A stretch of DNA of 64,000 nucleotides from Paractinoplanes rishiriensis (lineage in GTDB: Bacteria > Actinomycetota > Actinomycetes > Mycobacteriales > Micromonosporaceae): positions 1 to 64,000 of the forward strand of contig NZ_BOMV01000082.1 in assembly GCF_016862375.1 (NCBI RefSeq), read 5' to 3'. The position numbers and the translations under genes were made by a program. Positions within the stretch are counted from its first letter, which is position 1. The number at the start of each line of letters is the position of its first letter. This document shows positions 1 to 8,258 of this stretch, one piece after another. A model generated the notes under the pieces. It did no database searches, had not been told where the DNA came from, and worked only from the letters and a program-made list of their open reading frames with translations.

Positions 1-1
1 G

Positions 2-268
2 CACGGCGGTCCGGGTGGGCACGGCGGTCCGGGCGGGCACGGCGGTCCGGGCGGGCACGGCGGTCCGGGCGGGCACGGCGGTCCGGGCGGGCACCCCGGT
101 GGTCACCCGGGCGGTAACAACCAGGGCGGCTCGAACCAGGGCGGCTCGAACCAGGGCGGCTCGAACCAGGGCGGCTCGAACCAGGGTGGCTCGAACCAGG
201 GTGGCAGCAACCAGGGTGGCTCGAACCAGGGTGGCTCGAACCAGGGTGGCACCAACCAGGGTGGCGGC
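2..268 (+). repeat. Two adjacent coding tandem repeats: 18 bp x5, then 15 bp x10
   Basis: Bases 2-91 hold five near-identical 18-bp units (His-Gly-Gly-Pro-Gly-Gly). Bases 119-268 hold ten 15-bp units (Asn-Gln-Gly-Gly-Ser/Thr/Gly). Both unit lengths are multiples of three, so copy-number change would keep the reading frame. Confidence 0.85.
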
Positions 269-280
269 AACCGCCGCTGA
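2..280 (+). CDS. C-terminal part of a Gly-rich low-complexity repeat protein (5' end outside window)
   Basis: The frame is open from base 2 to a TGA at 278-280 and has no ATG, so it is the tail of a gene that starts upstream. It encodes five HGGPGG hexapeptides, a short HPGGHPGG link, then ten NQGGS-type pentapeptides (the last two NQGGT and NQGGG) and ends in NRR. Composition is almost entirely Gly, Asn, Gln, His, Pro and Ser, which fits a secreted, surface or phase-separating tail, but function cannot be read from it. Other frames here are Arg/Ala-rich shadows. Coding is inferred from exact in-frame periodicity (18 and 15 bases) ending at a stop codon. Confidence 0.6.
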   Translation, partial: HGGPGGHGGPGGHGGPGGHGGPGGHGGPGGHPGGHPGGNNQGGSNQGGSNQGGSNQGGSNQGGSNQGGSNQGGSNQGGSNQGGTNQGGGNRR

Positions 281-516
281 GGGCACGTAGGTCCGGGGTT
301 CGTCGTACCCGTACCGGAAGTGGCCGGCGATTGGTCTCCGCCGGCCATCCCTCCCACGCCGGTGATGCGGGGGACGGGCTCCGGACCTACGGAATCACCG
401 GGGGCTGCCGCGCCGAAAACGCCGCGTGCTGGCGGTCTGGTCTCTAGGCTCGAAACGGCTCGAAACGGGCCAGGAACGTCCGACACGGCGGTTCTGCCGC
501 CGAATATATAAAGGGA

Positions 517-555
517 TGCGCCCGGCCGGCTGGGGGGCAGTACCGGCCGGGCGCA
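517..555 (-). terminator. Rho-independent terminator of the flippase-like gene
   Basis: A perfect 13-bp inverted repeat (arms 517-529 and 543-555) has a 13-base loop. Read on the minus strand it begins 5 bases after the stop codon of the flippase-like gene and is followed by a T/A-rich run (about 494-512), which suits minus-strand termination. It may also stop transcripts from the Gly-rich gene. Confidence 0.75.
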
Positions 556-559
556 CGTC

Positions 560-3172
560 TCATCGGGTCGCCATGATCAGACCTGCGGGGTCCAGGCAGA
601 CCAGTTCCAGAGCGCGGGCGATCAGGGCGGGGTCGTAGGTCGAGGCGTGGAAGACCGCCTCCAGGTGCAGGACACCGTTCATCTCGCTGGTGGTGAGGGT
701 GATGCCCTCGGGGCCGTTGAGGGTCGGGACGCTGAGGTTCATCCGCCACGCCGGCTCGACCGTCCAGGGCAGGTCGCTGAGCATGTCGTGCCGGCCCTGG
801 TTGCTGAAGGTGAGCCGGGGGCGTGGGCGGGTGGTGACCTCGCGGGGATACGGGCCCGGCATCCCGGGCGAGCCGGCCACCAGCATCTTTGCCTCGCGCA
901 GGAACATCATCCCGAGGATGCGGCCGGTGGCCAGTTCGGCCTTCAGGGTCTGGTGGATGGCCAGCGGGTCGAGCAGGCTCGGCGGGCTCAGGTACGGGCC
1001 CATGCAGAAGTTGCTGTCGATGCTGACGTCCTTGTCGAGGTAGCGCCGGCCGTCCGCGAGGAACGTGGCGCCGCTCAGGTCGGGGTTGAAGCCCAGGTCG
1101 GCCAGTGCCGCGGTGAACGCCGCGAAGGTGATCGCCGAGGTGGTCACGCCGGGGGCGTAGTCGTCGCGCCAGCGCCGCATCTGGCCCAGCACCCGGCCCG
1201 AGCGGGCGGTGCGGACGGTCAGGTTCGGCGCCCACGGACGCATCGCGGGCGTCTCGTGCACCGGCGGCTTCGCGAAGCTCAGGCCCTGCAACCACTTGGC
1301 CGGGCTGATCCCGAACGTCTTCCACAGCGCCTTGAGCAGCGCGGTCCGGTGCCGCTTCGACGGTTTGATCACCGCGGGCCGGCGCTCGTACGCGGCCTGC
1401 ACCAACTCGTGCAGCAGGGTGTTCACCGGCCCGGCGTCGCCGTACGCGTGCGACACCTTGAGCGCCACGTAGCCGGCGCCGATCACGACCCGCACCGGGT
1501 GGTGGCCGCGCGGCTCGGCCTGCAGCCGCCGGGTCATCTCGTCGAAGTCGATCGACCAGTCGCCCAGGTCGGTGACCGCTTCCTGGACGTAGGTGCGGAA
1601 CGCCTCGGCGCTGAGGTGCTCCCAGCGGGCGCCGGACCGGTCCAGCCGGGACACCGCGCGGTGCGTCGGGTCGGCGGCGTGCAGGCCGATCAGCGCGTTG
1701 CGCATGCCCTCGACCGTGACGCCGTAGACCGGGCCGATCGTCCGGATGTACTCCAGCGGCAGCCAGGCCCGCTCGTGCAGGGTCAGGCTGGTGGTCGACA
1801 CGAAGTCGGCGCGCTCGGAGGTGCGGCCGAAGACGACCTTGAGCACGATCGGCGCGACCAGCACCGCCTCCACGGCCATCACGATTGCCACGTACGTGAC
1901 CAGGTCGTCCAGGCCGCCGGTGGTGCCGCCGTACCAGGCCGCGAGCAGTTCGGTGGCGCCCGCGAACAGCGAGAAGATGCCGGCTTCGCGGACCCGGCCC
2001 TTCACCCGCGAGATGGCCAGGAAGAAGTGGTGGAAGACGAACGGCACGTAGGTGAGCGCCAGGATGGCCAGCGCCGAGCCGGCCGTGGTCGCGTAGCTCT
2101 CGCCGAACACCGACATGATCGGCTCGGCCAGGTACATCACCAGCAGGGAGGCCGGTACGCCGCCGCCCAGCGCGAGCAGCAGGCCGACCCGCACCTTGGA
2201 CCGCAGCGCCGCCTTGTCGCCGCTGGCCACCGCGAACAGGGTCAGCGCGATGTTGGCCGGCACCATGGCCAGGAACGACAGCACCATGAACGCGGTGTAG
2301 AACGACGCGTTCGCCTCGGCCGACAGCACCGCGGTGACGACCAGCGGCAGCGCGGCCCGGGGCAGGTAGGTGGCGAGGTTCAGCAGGTTGTGGTCGAAGG
2401 TGGCCCGGCCGCGGCCACGCAGCAACGCCATCCGCGGGCGCAGCGTGTCGATCATCCGGCGCCGGCGCAGGGCCCGGCCGAGCACCGCGGTGGACAGCAC
2501 GATGCCGGCCACCCAGGTGAGCAGCAGAGAGCTTCCGGTCATCGCGAACGGCGACAGGGCGAGCGCGCCCAGCAGCACCAGCTTGATCACCGAGAACCAG
2601 GCGTTGCGCATCAGCTGCAGCGGGCCCTGGAGCAGACCGACCAGGGCCTCGTCCAGCACCAGCGTCATGGCGTTCAGAGCGATGCCGACGACCAGCAGGG
2701 CGGTTCCGGGTACGCCGCCGAGCGCCTCCCTCAGCTCCGGCACCGCGAAGTGGGCGAGGGCCACGTAGATCACGCCGCCGACCGTGGCGGCACCGCCCGC
2801 GACCAGCAGGCAGGTGGAGATCAGCGCCCACTTGGGGCCGCGTAGCCGGGGTAGATCGGAGATCAGCATGGTGCCCATGCCGAACATGCCGATCGTGCCG
2901 ATCAGCGTCATGGCGGACACCGCCGCGGACGCCTGGCCGACCGCCTCGGCCGGTGCCGTGCGCGCCGCCACCCACCAGTAGGCGAACCCGAACACCGAGG
3001 TGATCAGGGTGGTGGCGATCAGCGAGCCGGCGTTCAGGAGCAGGTCGACATGCCCGCGCAGCTTCGCGAACAGTCCGTGTCCGGACTCGCGCCCGGACTC
3101 GCGGTCGGGCTCGCGTTCGGGCGGCGGAGGCCCATACTCAATACGCTGCGTTACAGCGTCGGTCGCGGTCAC
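560..3172 (-). CDS. Flippase-like (MOP-type) membrane protein fused to a condensation/acyltransferase-like domain
   Basis: A protein of 870 residues. After a charged Pro/Glu/Arg-rich N-terminus (about 1-40), residues of about 45-440 form many hydrophobic helices like Wzx/MOP polysaccharide or lipid-linked sugar flippases. The remaining 430 residues are soluble and resemble the condensation/BAHD/WES acyltransferase fold: an HAYGD stretch at about 575-579 gives the HxxxD catalytic pattern, and the C-terminus contains a Ser/Asn/Gln-rich FSNQG segment that may correspond to the floor-loop region. GTG at 3172 was chosen because a GGGGGAGG ribosome-binding site lies just upstream; an in-frame GTG at 3187 lies before it. 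One inference is that the protein exports a glycan or lipid and acylates it, or that the two activities are coupled. The substrate is unknown. Confidence 0.75.
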   Translation of the reverse strand: MTATDAVTQRIEYGPPPPEREPDRESGRESGHGLFAKLRGHVDLLLNAGSLIATTLITSVFGFAYWWVAARTAPAEAVGQASAAVSAMTLIGTIGMFGMGTMLISDLPRLRGPKWALISTCLLVAGGAATVGGVIYVALAHFAVPELREALGGVPGTALLVVGIALNAMTLVLDEALVGLLQGPLQLMRNAWFSVIKLVLLGALALSPFAMTGSSLLLTWVAGIVLSTAVLGRALRRRRMIDTLRPRMALLRGRGRATFDHNLLNLATYLPRAALPLVVTAVLSAEANASFYTAFMVLSFLAMVPANIALTLFAVASGDKAALRSKVRVGLLLALGGGVPASLLVMYLAEPIMSVFGESYATTAGSALAILALTYVPFVFHHFFLAISRVKGRVREAGIFSLFAGATELLAAWYGGTTGGLDDLVTYVAIVMAVEAVLVAPIVLKVVFGRTSERADFVSTTSLTLHERAWLPLEYIRTIGPVYGVTVEGMRNALIGLHAADPTHRAVSRLDRSGARWEHLSAEAFRTYVQEAVTDLGDWSIDFDEMTRRLQAEPRGHHPVRVVIGAGYVALKVSHAYGDAGPVNTLLHELVQAAYERRPAVIKPSKRHRTALLKALWKTFGISPAKWLQGLSFAKPPVHETPAMRPWAPNLTVRTARSGRVLGQMRRWRDDYAPGVTTSAITFAAFTAALADLGFNPDLSGATFLADGRRYLDKDVSIDSNFCMGPYLSPPSLLDPLAIHQTLKAELATGRILGMMFLREAKMLVAGSPGMPGPYPREVTTRPRPRLTFSNQGRHDMLSDLPWTVEPAWRMNLSVPTLNGPEGITLTTSEMNGVLHLEAVFHASTYDPALIARALELVCLDPAGLIMATR

Positions 3173-3394
3173 ACAGCCTCCCCCCACGTTTGACGATCAA
3201 AACGTAGTAACTCGTCGTAATTGGGGGCTACGGGAGAGCGGCCCAAGTCAGGCGCACTGTCCGGAGTGGAGGCTGGGCGTGCCGGTGGCTATCGGTAACC
3301 GTTCGGATGATCTTTGATGAGCTTGAGGTCCCAGGCGTTATGTCGGATCTCAGGCGCAACAGCCGTTAGTCGTGACGGTCGGTAAGGTCAAACA

Positions 3395-4468
3395 TCACAG
3401 CCAGCCTGCCTTTTTCAGCCGCCAGTAGACGCCGCCGACGACCACCAGAATGACGAGGATCACTGCGGGGAAGCCGTACGGCGAGTTCAGGCCCGGGATG
3501 TGCGCGAAGTTCATCCCGTAGATGCCCGCGATCACGGTGGGCACCGCCGCGATGGCCGCCCATGCCGCGATCATCCGCATGTCGTTGTTCTGGTCCATCG
3601 AGACCTGCGCGAGCCGGGCCTGCAGGATCGAGTTGAGCAGGTCGTCGAAGCCGGCCACCCGGTCGACCGCCCGGGCCAGCCGCCCCTGCACATCGACGAA
3701 GTACGGTCGGAGCCCCGGCGGCGCGCCGGCCACGTCGAGCAGGTCGGCCAGCGGTTCCTGCAGCGGCAGCACCGCCCGCTTGAACTCGACCATCTCGCGT
3801 TTGAGCTGGTAGCAGTGCGAGATGCCGGGGGTGCGCTCGGTGGCGAACGTCTCCTCCTCGAGCCGTTCCAGGTCGCGTTCCACGGCGGCCGCCACGGCCA
3901 GGTACTCGTCGACCATCCGGCTGCCGATCGCGTAGACCACCGACCACGGGCCCAGCCCCAGCACGGTGGGCCGTTTCTCCAGGTCCTGCCGTACGTGCCA
4001 GAGCGCGCCGGCGGCGCCGTGCCGCACGGTGATCACGAACCACGGGCCGACCAGCACGGTCACGTCGCCGGTGTCGACCACCTCGGAGGTGGCGGTCAAC
4101 TCCTCGTGCTCCACGTAGCGCGCGGTGCGGAAGACCAGCCGGGTCACCTCGCCGATGGTCTCCAGAGCCGGCCGGTGCCCGCCCTCCACGCTCTGCTCAA
4201 CGAGCAACTCGTGCAGGTCGAAGACCTCGGCGATCGACCGCATGGTGGCCAGGTCGGGCTCATGCAGGCCGAGCCAGACGAACCCGTCGCGGTGCCGGCG
4301 GGCCTGCCGGGCGGCCTCGGTGTAGTGCTGGAGGCCGCCCCGGCGGGCGCCGGCGAAATAGGCGCCGCAGTCGACAACGGCGTCGGGATTGTGCCGCCGG
4401 GGGCGGGGAGCGGCCGAGCGGTGCGGCCGCGGTGCCAAGCCCTCGATCAACTTGCGCCATCCGAACAT
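3395..4468 (-). CDS. corA: CorA-family magnesium/divalent metal ion channel
   Basis: A protein of 357 residues, the usual CorA length. A large soluble N-terminal domain is followed by a long helical region and two C-terminal membrane helices. The family signature GMN is at about 318-320, just after the first membrane helix, and the short basic tail RLKKAGWL ends the protein. It should act as a pentameric inner-membrane Mg2+/Co2+ channel. ATG at 4468 is preferred over an upstream start because the longer N-terminus is Cys/Arg-rich and runs towards the upstream gene. It lies 16 bases downstream of the ABC permease and could be cotranscribed with it. No riboswitch-like leader is visible. Confidence 0.9.
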   Translation of the reverse strand: MFGWRKLIEGLAPRPHRSAAPRPRRHNPDAVVDCGAYFAGARRGGLQHYTEAARQARRHRDGFVWLGLHEPDLATMRSIAEVFDLHELLVEQSVEGGHRPALETIGEVTRLVFRTARYVEHEELTATSEVVDTGDVTVLVGPWFVITVRHGAAGALWHVRQDLEKRPTVLGLGPWSVVYAIGSRMVDEYLAVAAAVERDLERLEEETFATERTPGISHCYQLKREMVEFKRAVLPLQEPLADLLDVAGAPPGLRPYFVDVQGRLARAVDRVAGFDDLLNSILQARLAQVSMDQNNDMRMIAAWAAIAAVPTVIAGIYGMNFAHIPGLNSPYGFPAVILVILVVVGGVYWRLKKAGWL

Positions 4469-4484
4469 GCGCCGACCGTAGCGG

Positions 4485-5213
4485 TCAGGCGCTCCTGCGC
4501 ATCGCGCGCACGCCGACCAGCAGGCCGAGGGCGGCGACACCGGCGGCGGAGAGCAGGCCGGTCACCGTTGTCGACGCCCACAGGTCGCCGTTGAACAGGG
4601 CCCGCTCGGCGTCGACCACGTAGCGCAGCGGGTTCCAGGAAGACAGCGTGCGCAGCCAGCCCGGGCCGCCGTCGAGCGGGAGCAGCACACCGGCCAGCAG
4701 CAGGATCGGGAAGAGGAGGGTCTGCTGCACGGTCCAGAACAGCCATTCCTGGTGCTTCGAGGCCAAGGCGAGGGTGTACGAGAGAGCGCCCAGCCCGACG
4801 CAGAAACCGGCCAGGATGAGCAGGCCGAGCAGGGTGCCGGCGACATTCAGGCGATAGCCGAACGGGAGGCAGACGACCACGATCAGGGCGGCCTGGGCCA
4901 CCATCGGGACGATCTCCTTGAGCGCCCGGCCGACCAGCAGCGCCGGCCGCCGCAGCGGGGTGACCAGCATCCGCTCGTGCGAACCGGTCTGGATCTCGAA
5001 CAGCAGATTCGACCCGGTCATCGACGCGGCGAACAGGCAGGACATCACGACGATGCCGGGCACGAACCACTGCAGGGCGTCCTCGCCGGGCAGCAGCGGG
5101 GCGAAAAGTGCGAGGAAGACCAGCGGCTGCACCATCGAAAAGACAATGGTGAACGGGTTGCGCAGGGTGGGCCGGAGCTCCCGGCTGAACACGGTCAGGG
5201 TGTCGGCGATCAT
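4485..5213 (-). CDS. ABC-2 type transporter permease, DrrB-like
   Basis: A protein of 242 residues with about six hydrophobic helices and an N-terminal SRELRPTLRNPF-type amphipathic segment typical of ABC-2 permeases. Its ATG overlaps the stop codon of the ATPase gene by 4 bases, so the pair is translationally coupled. Together they should form an export pump for a hydrophobic drug or lipid. Substrate cannot be inferred from sequence. Confidence 0.88.
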   Translation of the reverse strand: MIADTLTVFSRELRPTLRNPFTIVFSMVQPLVFLALFAPLLPGEDALQWFVPGIVVMSCLFAASMTGSNLLFEIQTGSHERMLVTPLRRPALLVGRALKEIVPMVAQAALIVVVCLPFGYRLNVAGTLLGLLILAGFCVGLGALSYTLALASKHQEWLFWTVQQTLLFPILLLAGVLLPLDGGPGWLRTLSSWNPLRYVVDAERALFNGDLWASTTVTGLLSAAGVAALGLLVGVRAMRRSA

Positions 5214-6163
5214 TTCTGGGCCTCCGCTTCTGCGCCGCCTTCGCGGAGGCTGCGACCGGTGAGTTTGAGGAAGACGTCGTCGAGGGTGGGGCGGACCACT
5301 TCGATCTCGGCCGCCGGGGTGCCGGCGGTGCGCAGGGCGTCGAGGATCGCGACGGCCTTGCGGGCGGCGCCCTCGGTGTGAACCTGGAGATGCCGGCCGG
5401 TCCGTTCCAGGTCGCCGTGGCCGTCGAGCTGCCGGGCGGCCGCCGTGGCGTCGGATTCGGTGTCGAAGCCGAGCCGGATGGTGTCGCCGACATGCTCGGC
5501 CTTGAGCCGGGCCGGGGTGTCGTCGGCGATGATCCGGCCGTGGTCGATCACGATGACCCGCTCGGCCATCGAGTCGGCCTCGTCCAGGTAGTGCGTGGTG
5601 AGCACGATGGTGGTGTCCCGGTCGGCGCGCAGCTTGAGGATGTGATCCTGCAGGTTGGCCCGGTTCTGCGGGTCGAGCCCGGTCGACGGCTCGTCGAGGA
5701 AGAGCAGTTCGGGCGCGTGGATGAGACCCATCGCGATGTCCAGCCGCCGGCGCTGCCCGCCGGAGAGCGTGGCCACGGTGCGGTCGGCCACCTCGTCCAG
5801 CCCGAGAGAGGAGATCAGCTCGGTCGCGCGGGCGCGCGAGTCACGCACGCTCATGCCGTACGCCCGGCCCTGGCTGATCAATTCGTCGCGTCCCCGCTGG
5901 CTGTGGCCCGCCCCGTTGCCCTGCCCGATGTATCCGATCCGCAGCCGCACGTCGCGCTGCCGGCGAACCACGTCGAACCCGGCCACGGTCGCGGTGCCGG
6001 CGGTGGGCGGAATCAAAGTGGTGAGCATCCGCAGCGTCGTCGACTTGCCGGCCCCGTTCGGCCCGAGCAGGGCGACCAGTTCCCCGCGGCCGACCGTGAG
6101 GTCGATGCCGTCGACGGCCCGGACGTCCTTGAAGTGCTTCGTCAGACCTCGTGTCTCAATCAT
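5210..6163 (-). CDS. ABC transporter ATP-binding protein, DrrA-like
   Basis: A protein of 317 residues with a complete nucleotide-binding domain: Walker A GPNGAGKS at about 34-41, signature LSGGQRRR, Walker B LLFLDEPS, and H-loop TTHYLDEAD. The C-terminal extension ending VRPTLDDVFLKLTG is the hallmark of the daunorubicin-resistance DrrA branch. It energises the permease encoded immediately downstream. The start codon lies 7 bases from a TAGCGT box with no ribosome-binding site, so the transcript is probably leaderless. The divergent WYL regulator 62 bases away is the obvious candidate controller. Confidence 0.92.
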   Translation of the reverse strand: MIETRGLTKHFKDVRAVDGIDLTVGRGELVALLGPNGAGKSTTLRMLTTLIPPTAGTATVAGFDVVRRQRDVRLRIGYIGQGNGAGHSQRGRDELISQGRAYGMSVRDSRARATELISSLGLDEVADRTVATLSGGQRRRLDIAMGLIHAPELLFLDEPSTGLDPQNRANLQDHILKLRADRDTTIVLTTHYLDEADSMAERVIVIDHGRIIADDTPARLKAEHVGDTIRLGFDTESDATAAARQLDGHGDLERTGRHLQVHTEGAARKAVAILDALRTAGTPAAEIEVVRPTLDDVFLKLTGRSLREGGAEAEAQK

Positions 6164-6176
6164 GGAACCGACGCTA
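6164..6176 (-). promoter_or_regulatory. Candidate leaderless -10 element of the DrrA-like gene
   Basis: On the minus strand TAGCGT (6176-6171) is followed by 7 bases and then the ATG. This TANNNT-N7-ATG spacing fits actinobacterial leaderless mRNAs. No Shine-Dalgarno sequence is present in the gap. Start-site mapping would settle it. Confidence 0.45.
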
Positions 6177-6188
6177 GGGTGCGTTGCG

Positions 6189-6201
6189 GACAGTTTCTGA
6201 C
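6189..6201. promoter_or_regulatory. Imperfect palindrome between the exporter and the WYL regulator
   Basis: GACAGTTTCTGAC has five-base arms that pair at four of five positions around a TTT centre. It lies in the 62-bp divergent intergenic region upstream of the DrrA-like gene's -10 box and of the regulator start. It is a candidate operator for the WYL protein; this is inference from position and symmetry only. Confidence 0.3.
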
Positions 6202-6225
6202 CTCAATGCGGCGGAGTCTGAAGTC

Positions 6226-7326
6226 ATGGCGAACACGAGTGCCCGGATGCTGCGGCTGCTGTCCCTGCTGCAGACCCACCGTTACTGGCCCGGCTCCGAG
6301 TTGGCGGACCGCCTGGAGGTGAGCCCCCGAACCTTGCGGCGCGACGTCGACCGCCTGCGCGACCTGGGCTACCCGGTGGACGCCAACCGCGGCGCCGCCG
6401 GCGGCTACCAGTTGCAGGCGGGCGCGGCGGTCCCACCGCTGCTGCTCGACGACGACGAGGCGGTAGCCATCGCGGTCGGCTTGCGAACGGCCGCCGCCGG
6501 CGCCGTGGCCGGCTTCGAGGAAACCTCGGTAAGAGCCCTGGCCAAGGTCATCCAGTTGCTACCCCCACGCCTGCGCCGCCGGATAGACGCGTTGCGGGCC
6601 GTGACGGCCCCCGGCGCCTTCGGCGGCGGCCCGGTCCTGGACGCCACGGTGCTGACCACGATCGCCCTGGCCTGCCGAGGCGAGGAACGTCTCCGCTTCA
6701 CCTACACCGCCCGCGAACGCGAAGCGGCCCCCCGCCACGTAGAACCCCACCGCCTGGTGAGCCTGGGCCGCCGCTGGTACCTGGTCGCCTGGGACCTGGA
6801 CCGAGCCGACTGGCGCAACTTCCGGGTGGACCGCCTGTCAGAGCCGACGTTGACGGGAGCCCGCTTCCGCCCACGAGACATCCCCGGCGGAGACCCGGTG
6901 GCCTGGCTACGCTCCCGGATGGCCGCCATCCCCACGCGCTATGAGGTATCGGTCCGCCTGCAGACCCCACCCGACCGCGTCCGCGCGGTGGTCGGCTACT
7001 GGGGCACGGTCGAACCCCTGCCACCCGCCGCGCCCGCCATGTCCGCCCCCGCCATGTCCGCCCCCGCCGCCCCCGCCGCGCCCGCCCCCGCCGCGCCCGC
7101 CCCCGCCGCGCCCGCGCCCGCCGGGCAGGCTTCGCCTGCGCCGGAGTCTCCCGAATCCGGCGCCGCCGAACTGACCGCCTGCCGGCTGCGGATGAATGTG
7201 GACGACCTCTCCTGGCCCGTCATGGTGCTCGGGGTGTTGGGCGTGCCCTTCACTATCGAGTCACCGGACGAACTCCGCGACCACGTCCGCTCGGCCGGCG
7301 AGACGCTCCTGCGCGGCGCGGCCTGA
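6226..7326 (+). CDS. WYL-domain transcriptional regulator with a Pro/Ala-rich insertion
   Basis: A protein of 366 residues. The N-terminal DeoR-like winged helix-turn-helix (about 5-60, including SPRTLRRDVDRLRDLGYPV) is followed by a WYL ligand-sensing domain with a RWYLVAWDLDR segment (about 183-193). An unusual stretch of about 40 residues, PAAP/PAMSAP repeats (bases about 7025-7150), splits the C-terminal region. ATG at 6226 was taken because it starts the typical MANTSARMLRLLSLLQ motif. It is divergent from the DrrAB-like exporter and probably regulates it. The insertion looks like repeat expansion inside a linker. Confidence 0.88.
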   Translation: MANTSARMLRLLSLLQTHRYWPGSELADRLEVSPRTLRRDVDRLRDLGYPVDANRGAAGGYQLQAGAAVPPLLLDDDEAVAIAVGLRTAAAGAVAGFEETSVRALAKVIQLLPPRLRRRIDALRAVTAPGAFGGGPVLDATVLTTIALACRGEERLRFTYTAREREAAPRHVEPHRLVSLGRRWYLVAWDLDRADWRNFRVDRLSEPTLTGARFRPRDIPGGDPVAWLRSRMAAIPTRYEVSVRLQTPPDRVRAVVGYWGTVEPLPPAAPAMSAPAMSAPAAPAAPAPAAPAPAAPAPAGQASPAPESPESGAAELTACRLRMNVDDLSWPVMVLGVLGVPFTIESPDELRDHVRSAGETLLRGAA

Positions 7327-7350
7327 CGTCCGCGCCCGCACCGCCGCGCC

Positions 7351-7545
7351 CGCGCCCGCCCGGCTGACCGCGCCCGCCCGGCTGACCGCGCCCGCCCGGC
7401 TGACCGCGCCCGCCCGGCTGACCGCCCGCGCCCGGCTGACCGCCCGCGCCCGGCTGACCGCCCGCGCCCGCCTGACCGCCCGCCTGCCTGACCGCCCGCC
7501 TGACCGCCCGCCTGCCTGACCGCCCGCGCCCGCCTGACCCGGTCT
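7351..7545 (+). repeat. 18-bp GC-rich tandem repeat just after the WYL gene stop
   Basis: About ten imperfect copies of a GCGCCCGCCCGGCTGACC-type unit start some 25 bases after the stop codon. Later copies degenerate to 12-16 bp variants. Every unit carries TGA in one frame, and no ribosome-binding site precedes it, so it is not considered coding. No gene lies between 7327 and 7709. Confidence 0.85.
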
Positions 7546-7579
7546 CCTCCTGTGTCGCGCAGGTCAGGCACGGTTTAGA

Positions 7580-7608
7580 CGGATCGGCGCCCCCGTGGCG
7601 CCGATCCG
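7580..7608 (+). terminator. Hairpin terminator downstream of the WYL gene and repeat
   Basis: A perfect 12-bp inverted repeat (7580-7591 with 7597-7608) has a 5-base loop. It lies beyond the tandem repeat and before the AT-rich promoter region of the next gene. It lacks a long T tract, as is common in actinomycetes. Confidence 0.6.
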
Positions 7609-7709
7609 CATGAAGAAGGTATCCACGACGTACGACATTTCTCGGTCAGATATCGCCCCCGGCTTATATTAGATTTCACGAAACTAAGGACCCGTGGATA
7701 CTGGCCCTC

Positions 7710-8258
7710 GTGAACCCGCTGCCGCTCTCCGTCGCCGACCTCGTACCGCTCAAAGATCAGGTCAAATACCTGCTTTTCTGGGGTCACCGGCCGCAACCGG
7801 ACGGCAGCGTCGGCGCCGGTTGTCTTAGTCAGTGGTGGCCGGTCGAGTTCACTGTGGACGGCGTGCGGTTTCGGACGGCCGAGCATTACATGATGTGGCG
7901 CAAGGCGCTGCTTTTCGGCGACCGGGAGTCGGCCGACCGGATCGTCGCCGCGAAGCATCCCCGGGACGCCAAGATGCTGGGTCGTGGGGTGGCCGGGTTT
8001 GACGAGCAGACCTGGGTGGACCGCCGCTTCGAGATCGTCGTCGAGGCGAGTCGGCAGAAGTTCGGCCAGAACCCCGACCTGCGCACCTGGCTGCTCGGCA
8101 CCGCCAACCGCGTACTCGTCGAAGCTAGCCCCACCGACCGCGTCTGGGGCATCGGCCTGGCCGCCTCCGATGAGCGCGCCACCGACCCGGCCCGCTGGCG
8201 CGGTCTCAACCTGCTCGGCTTCGCCCTGATGCAGGCGCGCTCCGAATCAGCCGGCTGA
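7710..8258 (+). CDS. NADAR-family protein (YbiA-like N-glycosidase)
   Basis: A protein of 182 residues covering the whole NADAR domain: YLLFWGH near residue 20, LSQWWPVEF, and the AEHYMMWRKALLFGD helix that carries the family's catalytic acidic residue, ending with NLLGFALMQAR. Known members remove nucleobase-like groups from riboflavin intermediates, and others act on ADP-ribosylated guanine or NAD-derived metabolites. The start is GTG at 7710; the ribosome-binding site is weak (AAGGA about 20 bases upstream). The gene overlaps the convergent anti-sigma-like gene by 12 bases. The actual substrate is unknown. Confidence 0.88.
   Translation: MNPLPLSVADLVPLKDQVKYLLFWGHRPQPDGSVGAGCLSQWWPVEFTVDGVRFRTAEHYMMWRKALLFGDRESADRIVAAKHPRDAKMLGRGVAGFDEQTWVDRRFEIVVEASRQKFGQNPDLRTWLLGTANRVLVEASPTDRVWGIGLAASDERATDPARWRGLNLLGFALMQARSESAG

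Noticed and set aside
15..290. Arg/Ala-rich open frame starting MGTAVRAG
   Set aside because: It is a shifted reading of the Gly-rich repeat; the frame ending at 280 gives the simpler NQGGS/HGGPGG periodicity and a clean stop.
444..2975. Long alternative open frames within the flippase gene
   Set aside because: They are Arg/Ala/Gly-rich shadows of the real membrane protein, without membrane helices, motifs or ribosome-binding sites.
7196..7519. Repeat-encoded 107-residue frame after the WYL gene
   Set aside because: It starts inside the WYL gene in another frame, lacks a ribosome-binding site and is entirely repeat-derived.
7351..7545. Possible CRISPR array
   Set aside because: Units are 18 bp and contiguous, with no unique spacers and no cas genes.
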